64,000 bases of DNA from Flexilinea sp. (GTDB lineage Bacteria > Chloroflexota > Anaerolineae > Anaerolineales > Anaerolineaceae). The translations under genes and the position numbers were made by a program. How positions within the stretch are numbered: the first letter of the stretch is position 1; every line of letters starts with the position of its first letter. Positions 26,558 through 34,508 of this stretch are shown one piece after another. The stretch covers positions 1-64,000 of the forward strand of contig JAPKMT010000002.1 of the NCBI GenBank assembly GCA_026645735.1, written 5' to 3'. The notes beneath the pieces are model-generated. The model worked only from the letters and a program-made list of their open reading frames with translations, did no database searches and had not been told where the DNA came from.

Positions 26558-28123
26558 TTATTTAAGGACATATGCCCCACGGAAATTGCAACGACCATCC
26601 GGGCTCGGTTCCCAAACCAGTTTCTCATTCAATGCCCACAGTTCGAGTGAACGGGTCAGGAAAACAATTGGAGCCTCTTCGTAGTTGTACTGTTGCAATT
26701 CGTAGAAAATCTCTTTTGCTTTAGCAGCATCCATTTCGGTACGAAAAGCCTTGTAGAGTTCCATCCACTTTGCATCATTCCAACGGCCATAGTTTGATGT
26801 GTTGCCTGCAGCCAAGTGAGCAATATCGCCCAAACCATCAAAGGTTGAACAATCACGCTTGTAGAAGAAGTCATCCCATTCCATGTTTGCCAGTTTCGTT
26901 GTGTAATTATTGGATTCCTGATAAACAGGTTCTAAGAGAATCCCTTGCTTCCGATACTGGTCGGCTATCGCGAAAATCATTTCTGTGTAGACGCTGGTTT
27001 GCGGATAGGAGAAATACGCGCTTCCCCCCAATACTTCCCCATCTTTTTCATAATAATTGTCCGCATTCAATGTGTAGCCTTCACCTTCGATAAGGCTTTT
27101 AGCCTTTTCAGGGTCATACTGATAGGCAATAATTGAAGGATCGTTCCATGGCGGATTGACATCGATTTCAAGACGCGGTGAACCATTGGCAAACAAAGCC
27201 TCATTGATGGAATTCCAATCAACAGCAAAGTTCAAAGCCTGGCGGATATTCTTGTTTTGCCATTTCGGATTTTCATGATTGAAACCAATGAAATAGCGGC
27301 AACCACCGCTCTTATGAATAATCTTGACGTTATCCCATGCATCAATTTCTTCAATGCGTGATGGGCTGAAGTCTTTTACTGCATCAACGCCACCGGTTTC
27401 CAATTCAAAGAGGCGTGTATCGACATCTTTTATTTCACGGAAAGTGATGGTCTTAATCTTCTGAGGGCCCATCCAGTAATCATCAAAGCGCTCTAGAGTA
27501 ATATGATCGTCAAGTACATACTCTGAAACATAGTAAGGCCCCGTTCCCATTATCTTTTCACGAGCAGCTTCTTTTGAAGGAAGCGCTTCGTAGAAGGATT
27601 TATCCATAACATAAACCCCTGCAAGAACATAGGGAAGACCCGGGGTTGGGCTCTTTGTATAAAGTTTCCAAGTATAGTCATCAATGATTTCTGACTTATC
27701 ATATTCAATCTGAGAGCTAAGGAAGGACATGAATGAACCAGGGATGGCAATCTCAACATCATAGATGCGTTCAAAAGAATAAACAAGATCTTCAGCCGTG
27801 ATTTTTTCACCAGCTTGTGTAACAACATCATCACGAATAATAAAGGTCCAAACCAAACCACTCTCATCACAACTATATTCTTTAATTACATGAGGCTGAA
27901 GCAGCATTGTGGCAGGATCCTGGATAAACATGGTATCAAAAATGTTTCGGAAGGCGCCATCAGCATTCAACGCAGACGACCACATTGGATCCAATGTAGA
28001 AGGAATGTCATCCGTTGTAAAGACAATTGATGCATCCGGATCATAGTCTTGTGCACAAACAGCAAAAGACACGCTCATAAAGAGAGCAAGAACCAGACAA
28101 AAAACTACAGGAAATCTTTTCAT
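26558..28123 (-). CDS. Family 5 (DppA/OppA) solute-binding protein, set B
   Basis: A 521-residue exported protein beginning at MKRFPVVFCLVLALFMSVSFAVCAQD (28123) with AAAGGAG upstream; the track's earlier start is not credible. The signal peptide likely ends at VCA; the cysteine there lacks a good lipobox, so a soluble rather than lipid-anchored form is favoured. Family features include SIVFTTDDIPSTLDPMWS, VTQAGEKITAEDLVYSFERI near 115 and GTGPYYVSEY near 190. It feeds the DppB/DppC set directly downstream. The sequence is clearly different from the set A protein, so the two sets probably recognise different ligands. Confidence 0.92.
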   Translation of the reverse strand: MKRFPVVFCLVLALFMSVSFAVCAQDYDPDASIVFTTDDIPSTLDPMWSSALNADGAFRNIFDTMFIQDPATMLLQPHVIKEYSCDESGLVWTFIIRDDVVTQAGEKITAEDLVYSFERIYDVEIAIPGSFMSFLSSQIEYDKSEIIDDYTWKLYTKSPTPGLPYVLAGVYVMDKSFYEALPSKEAAREKIMGTGPYYVSEYVLDDHITLERFDDYWMGPQKIKTITFREIKDVDTRLFELETGGVDAVKDFSPSRIEEIDAWDNVKIIHKSGGCRYFIGFNHENPKWQNKNIRQALNFAVDWNSINEALFANGSPRLEIDVNPPWNDPSIIAYQYDPEKAKSLIEGEGYTLNADNYYEKDGEVLGGSAYFSYPQTSVYTEMIFAIADQYRKQGILLEPVYQESNNYTTKLANMEWDDFFYKRDCSTFDGLGDIAHLAAGNTSNYGRWNDAKWMELYKAFRTEMDAAKAKEIFYELQQYNYEEAPIVFLTRSLELWALNEKLVWEPSPDGRCNFRGAYVLK

Positions 28124-28197
28124 ATTTTTCTCCTTTGATTGATTACTTATAATTGGCGTAATGATTTCAGCCAATTTTTCCACAATATTTCAGTTTT

Positions 28198-29442
28198 TCA
28201 AGACAAAATTCCTTCTTGATATAAACATCTGCCGCCAACAAATGTGAGTCGAACACGTTTCAAGTTATCTAAATCCTCAAGCGGATTTCCGTGGACAACA
28301 ACTAAATCAGCCAGTTTACCTTCTTCAACAGTCCCCAGGATATCCATTTGATTATTTATCTGTGCTGAAACGCTCGTTGCAGAGCGTATTGCGCCATAAT
28401 TGTCAGTATATAAACCTAATTCCACACCAAATTTCATTTCAGGGACAATCACATCATGTTGTACTGCCGGGCTTCCAGCATCTGTCCCAAATGCAATCGG
28501 AACACCGGCTTTTGCAGCTCGAACAACGCCATCAAATCTTGATCCATCTTTTCGTTGTTTCTGACGCGCTTCGATTCGCCAGGGTTGAATATGGTATTTT
28601 GGCGCAATATCTGGATCGCCTTGAACAATCATCACCGCATACGTCGCTACAATCGGAAGCTTCTTCTCGAGAAGGATCTGAATGGTTTCATCTGTCATAT
28701 CTCCGCCATGTTCAATCACATCGGCTCCGAATAACGCCATCCGGGCAATACCTTCGTTCGTAGTGGCATGTGCAGTCACTTGAAGCTTATGACGATGTGC
28801 TTCATCAATTAATGCATGAAGTTCTTCATCTGTGTATTCAAGCGTATCATGAGAAGCCATAAGCTTAATCAAATCGGCACCATCCATGATTTGTTCCCGA
28901 ACCGCCCGCCGCATTTCATCAGGCCCGCTCGCCTGGCGACAAGCCCAATATGTATGTCCGCCCGTCATTACGATTGCGCGCCCGGCGATTCGGAGTCGTG
29001 GTCCGGGAATAATTCCCTGTTCAACTGCTTGTTTTGCATAGATATTTACAGCATTTACACCCAAATCACGAACCGTAGTGACTCCGGCACGTAAGCTCAA
29101 CATCATATTCGCACATGCTTTGTAAGCACCAATTTCCGGTCGATCGTGAATAGATTGCGTTGCCAGGTCATGGACACCATCCCACCCCAAATGTGCATGG
29201 TTATTATATAATCCGGGGATAATAGTTCCTTCTGTTTCAAAAACACGAACTCCTTTGCTGAGCGAATATTTGTCTTTTGTAACAGTTTTTATCTTCCCAT
29301 TTTCAAGCTCAACATACCCATTATCAATAATTTCATCACCAACACAAGTCAAAATACGCCCATGTAATGCCACATTGACAACAGGATATTCAATAATCGG
29401 TTTAATAATCGTCTGGTATTTCCACTCTGGTAATTCCGGCAT
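28198..29442 (-). CDS. M38-like amidohydrolase, second subtype (paralogue B)
   Basis: A 414-residue paralogue of the gene at 11611-12843. Ligand motifs NNHAHLGWDG near 78, LIKLMASHDTLE near 188, TAHATTN near 217, VIEHGGDM near 237 and FGTDAGSPAVQHD near 310 are intact. TTAGGAG precedes the ATG. It is the first gene of the half B operon, upstream of its binding protein. Shared blocks such as RDLGVN and GGHTYW.CR.ASG extend along the full protein, so this is a duplicated enzyme with probably related substrates. Peptidase-like (Xaa-Pro type), cyclic-amide or N-acyl hydrolysis cannot be told apart here. Confidence 0.85.
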   Translation of the reverse strand: MPELPEWKYQTIIKPIIEYPVVNVALHGRILTCVGDEIIDNGYVELENGKIKTVTKDKYSLSKGVRVFETEGTIIPGLYNNHAHLGWDGVHDLATQSIHDRPEIGAYKACANMMLSLRAGVTTVRDLGVNAVNIYAKQAVEQGIIPGPRLRIAGRAIVMTGGHTYWACRQASGPDEMRRAVREQIMDGADLIKLMASHDTLEYTDEELHALIDEAHRHKLQVTAHATTNEGIARMALFGADVIEHGGDMTDETIQILLEKKLPIVATYAVMIVQGDPDIAPKYHIQPWRIEARQKQRKDGSRFDGVVRAAKAGVPIAFGTDAGSPAVQHDVIVPEMKFGVELGLYTDNYGAIRSATSVSAQINNQMDILGTVEEGKLADLVVVHGNPLEDLDNLKRVRLTFVGGRCLYQEGILS

Positions 29443-29799
29443 TTTTTTCTCCTAATATTTACAGAATATCAATTTTCGAATTTTTTTACAAATTTTTATT
29501 TAATCCAAATAAATATTTAAATAGAAAACTGAAAGAGATTGATTAATAAAATAGTAATGGTTTTTGAGTATACCAAACCTCCAACTTTATGCGCAGGTAT
29601 GGTTTTTCAAAAAAAGATTTGCAATTATACTTTCGGTTTTATGCATTATGTCACTCGTCAACTATAACATTCCGCCTGTCTTACCTATGACTATTGACTT
29701 TAATTCCGATATTGGCTTTTTTGCTTTCAAGCCAAAATATCGATCACACACTACTTTTTCAAGCCTAGTGTAATTCCTACTAAATACCTGTATGAAGGT
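29443..29799. other. AT-rich divergent intergenic region
   Basis: Separates the minus-strand half B operon from the plus-strand aminotransferase. It should hold the half B promoter, but no consensus pair was clear on the minus strand. An imperfect hairpin (CGATATTGGCTT/AAGCCAAAATATCG, about 29708-29744) is present. The 69-residue plus-strand ORF at 29564 is not supported by a ribosome site or recognisable sequence. Confidence 0.45.
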
Positions 29800-29827
29800 T
29801 TGACAAGTTTTTCAAAAACACTATAAT
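29800..29827 (+). promoter_or_regulatory. Consensus sigma-70-type promoter for the aminotransferase
   Basis: TTGACA (29800-29805) and TATAAT (29822-29827), both perfect matches, are separated by 16 bp. Transcription would start near 29834 and read through the small leader ORF into the aminotransferase gene, giving a 5' leader of roughly 135 nt. Confidence 0.8.
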
Positions 29828-29883
29828 TTTTTCGGGGAATAACATAGTCCCAAAACACTTAGATTTTGGAGACAGGAAATCGG

Positions 29884-29967
29884 ATGAATCAACCGAAGTC
29901 ATTATCCTCCATAAAGTTGCGGAAAAAAACAGATAGAATATCCACCAAAAAATTGAAAAAGGAATGA
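29884..29967 (+). CDS. Possible 27-residue basic leader peptide
   Basis: ATG at 29884 with GGAGACAGGAAATCGG in front opens a 27-codon frame rich in lysine and arginine (MNQPKSLSSIKLRKK...). It ends in TGA, and after a single TTC codon the aminotransferase ATG follows in the same frame. The ribosome site of the aminotransferase (AAAAAGGAA) lies inside its last codons, so its translation could expose or block that site. It could be a regulatory leader, or simply a chance ORF; it is too short for the ORF track. No homology can be claimed. Confidence 0.4.
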   Translation: MNQPKSLSSIKLRKKTDRISTKKLKKE

Positions 29968-29970
29968 TTC

Positions 29971-31152
29971 ATGGGAAAAACTGTTATTGAACAAAAAATG
30001 TCCAGCAAAATCGGCGAAATTGGCCAGGTTACCGCACGTACAAAATTAATGGCTATCGCAGCTACACTTGATGATGTTATTTTGTTGGGTAGAGGTGATC
30101 CTGATTTGGATACTCCTAAACACATCAAGGAAGCCGGAAAAAAAGCTATCGATAATAACCAGACACATTATACGGAAATTCGTGGACTATTATCGCTGCG
30201 CGAAGCAATTGCCGTGAAATATAAGCGTGATAACAACGTTGAATATGATCCCAAAAATGAAATCATGGTCACGGTTGGAGCACAGGAGTCCTTATTCCTG
30301 ACCATGTATGCGCTTCTTGATCCCGGTGATGAGGTTTTAATCGGTGAACCGCGTTACAATGCCTATGATGATGCAATCGAAATGGTCGGTGGGAAAGTTC
30401 GTGTTATACCCTGCAAAGCCGAAGAAGATTTTCTTATTACCCCGGAACGCTTGGAAGCAGCAATTTCACCAAAGACAAAAGCAGTCGTTATCGTAAATCC
30501 TGGCAATCCGGTCGGTTTTTATGGCCCAAACGAGATTCGTGCATTGGCTGAAGTCATTAAAAAACATGATCTAATCGTTATTAGCGACGAAATCTATGAA
30601 CATATCATATTTGACGGAACTCCTTTTCTCAGCTTTGCATCCATCCCCGGCATGAAAGAGCGTACAATTACGCTGAATGGTATGTCAAAAGCTTATGCAA
30701 TGACAGGTTGGCGATGTGGTTATTTATGTGCCCCTGCACCTTTCTGCGAAAAAATTACTGAATATGCCCACACTCTGTGCATATGTGCTCCGACGCCAAC
30801 ACAATTCGCAGCGCTTGAGGCTTATACCGGCCCTCAAGATTCTGTAGATGAATATCGTGAGATTTATCGAAGTCGTCTTAACTTCATGAAGAAGATTCTT
30901 GATGATCTTGGGTTCAAGTATATTGCACCACGCGCAGGCTTCTATCTGTTCACCGATGTTCATAGTATCGGTATGGATACATATGAATTCTGTGAGAGTT
31001 TATTGAAAGAACAAAAAGTTTTAGTTTTCCCTGGCGAATTATACATGGATCCAACAAACCATCATATCCGAATTTCTCTACAAACGCCTACAGATCGCTT
31101 GGAAGAAGCTGGCCGAAGAATCACTGCTTTTGTGAAGTCACGCCGTAAGTAA
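29971..31152 (+). CDS. Class I/II PLP-dependent aminotransferase
   Basis: A 393-residue fold type I aminotransferase of the aspartate-aminotransferase-like class. Visible landmarks: GDPDLDTP near 45, YTEIRGLLSLREAIA near 68, NPGNPVGF near 178 (substrate/cofactor Asn), ISDEIYEH near 205, and LNGMSKAYAMTGWRCGY near 235 containing the Schiff-base lysine. PRAGFYLF with a C-terminal arginine-bearing segment (HHIRISLQTP) completes the active site. It has its own consensus promoter, a possible leader ORF and a strong terminator, so it is a monocistronic unit. Likely transaminates an amino acid released by the peptidases; specificity is not readable. Confidence 0.92.
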   Translation: MGKTVIEQKMSSKIGEIGQVTARTKLMAIAATLDDVILLGRGDPDLDTPKHIKEAGKKAIDNNQTHYTEIRGLLSLREAIAVKYKRDNNVEYDPKNEIMVTVGAQESLFLTMYALLDPGDEVLIGEPRYNAYDDAIEMVGGKVRVIPCKAEEDFLITPERLEAAISPKTKAVVIVNPGNPVGFYGPNEIRALAEVIKKHDLIVISDEIYEHIIFDGTPFLSFASIPGMKERTITLNGMSKAYAMTGWRCGYLCAPAPFCEKITEYAHTLCICAPTPTQFAALEAYTGPQDSVDEYREIYRSRLNFMKKILDDLGFKYIAPRAGFYLFTDVHSIGMDTYEFCESLLKEQKVLVFPGELYMDPTNHHIRISLQTPTDRLEEAGRRITAFVKSRRK

Positions 31153-31168
31153 CTCATTACACAAAATA

Positions 31169-31211
31169 AAAAATCGGCTTTCTATTATTCTGAAAGCCGA
31201 TTTTTATTTTT
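31169..31211 (+). terminator. Intrinsic terminator after the aminotransferase
   Basis: AAAAATCGGCTTTC/GAAAGCCGATTTTT (14-bp stem, 9-nt loop) is followed by ATTTTT. Because the stem begins with an A-run it could work in both directions, but there is no converging gene close by. Confidence 0.85.
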
Positions 31212-31648
31212 CGACAGGAAACCTAAATTTTAAACTGAAGCCAAACCATGATACATCTTAGGAAATTAACCAATACTTAAACATAAAGATCTATATCGAT
31301 TTAGCAAACAAATGACTCACATCCTTATCGCTGTTACGTCGTGGTAACCAAACATTAAGTATCTTTTCCATGTACTTATTTTCGATTTTCACTGATGTAT
31401 TTTTCATATTTTTTTTACTTTTAAGGATTTTTTTCAAGATGTAAAAATTATAGTCATTCTTCTCGTTATTGAAACGATGTTCTGCCACCTATTCTGGCTT
31501 CTTTGTGTTGATCAGTGCAATATTTTTTTCCACAAATTACAAAGCTTATCCAAAAATAGAAAGTCGGAAATATAAGTAACATATCTAAACAGAAAAGAAG
31601 AAAAATGAAAATTAATTGTATGTTATTCTTTTATAATAATTATGATAT
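31212..31648. other. Gene-poor AT-rich spacer
   Basis: About 440 bp with only a 65-residue minus-strand ORF (31291-31488) rich in Lys and Asn. I recognise nothing in it and see no ribosome site; it may be a decayed gene end at the boundary of the surface-polysaccharide locus. No RNA or repeat was identified. Confidence 0.4.
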
Positions 31649-32803
31649 TTATTTTTTATTAATCAGATTTGTAAAAAGTATTGCATTCCAATATGGTTTA
31701 TAAGCCACAATGGATGTGCTTAATGAAAGAGCAATAAATCCGAATAAACAGGATAATATGAACCACTCTTTGCTTTTATAAGCCTTTAACAAACAAGAAA
31801 CAACAAAAAATCCATACAGAAGAAAAGAGAGTAAACCTCCCTCTAATAATTGTTGAATGAAGACATTGTGAGCAACCACCCTCTTAAAATTGTGCTTTTC
31901 AAAAATGGTTAAAATCGAACCGGCTCCATAACCAAAAATTTTATGAAAAAGATTTGACTCTGAAAATATTTTGACTGATTCTTCCCAGATCATCAATCGA
32001 CCAGTTCCTTTTGATGCAATGATTTCGTTCCAATAGAATCTGTTGACGAGTTCTGGTGGGATCATTCCACCTACGATATATAGTATGATCATGATGATGA
32101 TGATTGATAATAGAATACGTGTCTTTTTTGTGTTTTTCTTATCCAGTATCTCGAAAAATGTGATGGATATGACTGCGACGATCATCGAAATCAGACCACC
32201 TCGAGAACCGGTCAAGATGGAAGCATAGATATAGAAAAACATCTCCATCATGGAAATCAACAGATTCCCTTTTTTCAGATCAGATAAAAACACCTGGACT
32301 GCGCTCACAATGCCAAAAAGCAAGTATCCATTCAGATAATTCGGATCTTCTGAAAGAGTTCCGGACAGACCCAGCCGATTTTCTTCCAAAATTCCAAAAA
32401 AAAGTAAAAGAATACAAGTAATCCGGGAAGACCAAACAAGCCCTTTCCTGATTTGAATTACTTCCGAAGTATGGAAATTCGCACAACCGGTGACCATCAA
32501 CAAAATACAAAAAAGGATTTCTGTTTTAATTTTTGACAGGGACACAAGCCGGTCCACCGAATAAAACATGCTTATGATATACGCATAAATGATGAGTAAC
32601 TGGATAATGATTATTTTGCTTAATTTAAAACTTCGGTATTGCAATAGATAGATGATGATTGGAAGTATCGCGATATATTTTAACAAGGATCCGAAAGATC
32701 CCAATGACATCGTCCCCAAAGGGAGCATCAATAAATAGAGAACGATACTAATCGTAAAAATTTTATTCGTTTCAGTAGCTGATTTATTATCAAAATTACT
32801 CAT
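31649..32803 (-). CDS. Wzy/O-antigen-ligase-like membrane protein
   Basis: A 384-residue polytopic membrane protein with around ten hydrophobic segments. The block LSGTLSEDPNYLNGYLLFG near 145 and ILTGSRGGLISM near 185 are typical of the Wzy/WaaL (O-antigen polymerase or ligase) family, where conserved Arg and His residues in the large outer loop bind the lipid-linked sugar chain; VVAHNVFIQQLLEGG near 310 holds the expected histidine. I chose MSNFDNKS (32803); no clear ribosome site is visible. It is the last gene of the surface-polysaccharide operon. Function as polymerase is favoured by the nearby flippase and Wzc-like protein, but ligase cannot be excluded. Confidence 0.8.
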   Translation of the reverse strand: MSNFDNKSATETNKIFTISIVLYLLMLPLGTMSLGSFGSLLKYIAILPIIIYLLQYRSFKLSKIIIIQLLIIYAYIISMFYSVDRLVSLSKIKTEILFCILLMVTGCANFHTSEVIQIRKGLVWSSRITCILLLFFGILEENRLGLSGTLSEDPNYLNGYLLFGIVSAVQVFLSDLKKGNLLISMMEMFFYIYASILTGSRGGLISMIVAVISITFFEILDKKNTKKTRILLSIIIIMIILYIVGGMIPPELVNRFYWNEIIASKGTGRLMIWEESVKIFSESNLFHKIFGYGAGSILTIFEKHNFKRVVAHNVFIQQLLEGGLLSFLLYGFFVVSCLLKAYKSKEWFILSCLFGFIALSLSTSIVAYKPYWNAILFTNLINKK

Positions 32804-33236
32804 TATGTAAAATTGCCCAGACAATTTTTCTGGAAACTCGAATCAGAGAAATCCATGCTTCTGTAATCATTCGTCAACTTCCCAACACGATATTCTTTTT
32901 CGCTCCGCTGCCCCTTACTGATTCCCTTGCGTCATGCCACCCCCTTATTTAATCCATGCAACTGCATCTGGGGAAAAATATGCTTGGAAACCTGTGAATT
33001 TCCAGGCGGGCTATCTCCGGGCTTTTAGTTTTCCCTATCCTTCTACTGTGTTTCTACAAAAAAAACAGAAGGTCATCGTCAAACCAGTCTGCTATATCCT
33101 GACCAGAACTAACATGCATCTGTTTTTCTGAAATTTCATCATGCTTTCAGTTTCTAATAAATAACGCTCTTTTCAGGCATATTCTCTGATTTCCAGCGAT
33201 TCGAATTATGGAGAGAATTATTTGTTCTGTTTCTGG
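32804..33236. other. Spacer with a solo terminal-repeat-like motif
   Basis: About 430 bp without a credible gene. CAGCGATTCGAATTATGG at 33194-33211 matches the terminal repeat of the 46.8-kb element (CAACGATTCGAAATATGG) at 16 of 18 positions, but no partner repeat is found at the expected distance. The 65-residue plus-strand ORF at 32934 has no ribosome site. Confidence 0.4.
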
Positions 33237-34508
33237 CTATTTTTTTACAAATTCCGATATTTCTTTTTTACTGCCAGTCTTTTTATCGATCAGGTTGATG
33301 ATGGATGGCCAACGAGATGTGAATTTTTTTAAATAAAAAATGATTCTTTTTCGATATAATTGAGGAATGGAAACACAGATTGAAAAATAAATCTTCATTA
33401 AGAAAGAATCATTTTTAGAAATCTCTCTTGCAATTTCCTGAAACTGGCTGGAATTTAACATTTCAAGTCTTCTTTTACAGGCTTTTTGATATTCACATGG
33501 GCGATTTAGCTGACGATTCTTTTTAATTTCTTCTTCAAGATCAATTTCCATAGAATCAAACTGATCCAATACAGCAGCCCACAGGGTTTCGCCATTCAAA
33601 TTGTTGACGATGATGCTTGATACTGCAGGAAATGGAAGAAATTTTGAATACAAAGACCGAGTGCTGCAATCGCCTGTCGTTATGTCACTGATCCGGTTGG
33701 GTTGAGAAAAAGGACAGTTGTAGCAAGAGGTCCGGAAAGATAAACCGTCCAGGAAACTCCTGTAATAAATATCTTTCATAGGATTCTTATAGAGAATCTT
33801 TCCATCTTGAAAGACGATTTTTATAATATAACTACCGCCATAAATCGTTTTATTTCTAAATCGATACGATTTTATTTTTCTATGATATTGGCAACCCAAC
33901 CAGTTGATATAGCGTGTAAAAACAATTGGACTGGGCACCCCATGACAAATAATATCTACAGTAAACAGATTCGGATAAGGTTTTTCCAAATAACACTTCA
34001 ATCCTGCAATTTGACAAGGTGTCCCGGTATATAAAACATATCTTCCTGATTCAAGAAAATTTCTTGCCTCAGTATACGTTTTCTTGACATCACTTTGTAC
34101 GTACTTGGAGCCTTGCATTTCTGAAAGTCCTTCAATCGCTTCGGTAGAACAATGAAACACTTGAAAATCGCTGTCCATCACACAGCCAAATACAATCCCA
34201 TTCATTTTTTCAATAATCCAACTGGCAAAAACCACAAAACCGCCACCCGATGCACTTAAAAATGAAATCTGTTGATCTCTGGCGACTGAAATATAGCCAT
34301 TTTCCGGATAGCTTCCTTTAGCTGCCACATCAGAAAGAACAGGACATATTTGAGCGCATTTGCCACAATTAACACAGGTTGTGTTCACAAATGGATATAG
34401 AAACCCTTCATCATCGTAAAGCATCTGAATGCTTCTGGTTGGGCAACATTCAGCACAAGCAGAACAACCCGTACATTTTTCTTTTTGCAACCGGTTAATA
34501 TTTTCCAT
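33237..34508 (-). CDS. Ferredoxin/coenzyme F420 hydrogenase beta-subunit (FrhB)-like protein
   Basis: A 423-residue protein with two N-terminal [4Fe-4S] ferredoxin motifs (CTGCSACAECCP and CVNCGKCAQICP, residues 10-55) followed by an FrhB-type flavin/iron-sulfur domain: SGGGFVV near 85, YTGTPCQIAGL near 165, VDIICHGVPSP near 190 and SCYNCPFS near 265. The start codon is uncertain (34520 or 34508, neither with a clear ribosome site); I use MENINRLQ. The gene overlaps the pyruvyltransferase gene by 14 nt. Such FrhB-like proteins are recurrent partners of polysaccharide pyruvyltransferases in surface-glycan loci, where their redox role is not established. It is not evidence for methanogenesis. 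Confidence 0.85.
   Translation of the reverse strand: MENINRLQKEKCTGCSACAECCPTRSIQMLYDDEGFLYPFVNTTCVNCGKCAQICPVLSDVAAKGSYPENGYISVARDQQISFLSASGGGFVVFASWIIEKMNGIVFGCVMDSDFQVFHCSTEAIEGLSEMQGSKYVQSDVKKTYTEARNFLESGRYVLYTGTPCQIAGLKCYLEKPYPNLFTVDIICHGVPSPIVFTRYINWLGCQYHRKIKSYRFRNKTIYGGSYIIKIVFQDGKILYKNPMKDIYYRSFLDGLSFRTSCYNCPFSQPNRISDITTGDCSTRSLYSKFLPFPAVSSIIVNNLNGETLWAAVLDQFDSMEIDLEEEIKKNRQLNRPCEYQKACKRRLEMLNSSQFQEIAREISKNDSFLMKIYFSICVSIPQLYRKRIIFYLKKFTSRWPSIINLIDKKTGSKKEISEFVKK

Noticed and set aside
29971-31152. Aminotransferase N-terminus extended through the upstream TGA by readthrough
   Set aside because: The native ATG has its own ribosome site, the usual family N-terminus is complete and nothing suggests stop-codon reassignment, since other genes in the window end in TGA.
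31291-31488. 65-residue minus-strand ORF as a gene
   Set aside because: No ribosome site, no recognisable domain and AT-driven Lys/Asn composition; mentioned only as part of the spacer.
33237-34508. Methanogen-type F420 hydrogenase subunit
   Set aside because: No hydrogenase alpha or gamma subunits; domain order and context match polysaccharide-associated FrhB-like proteins.
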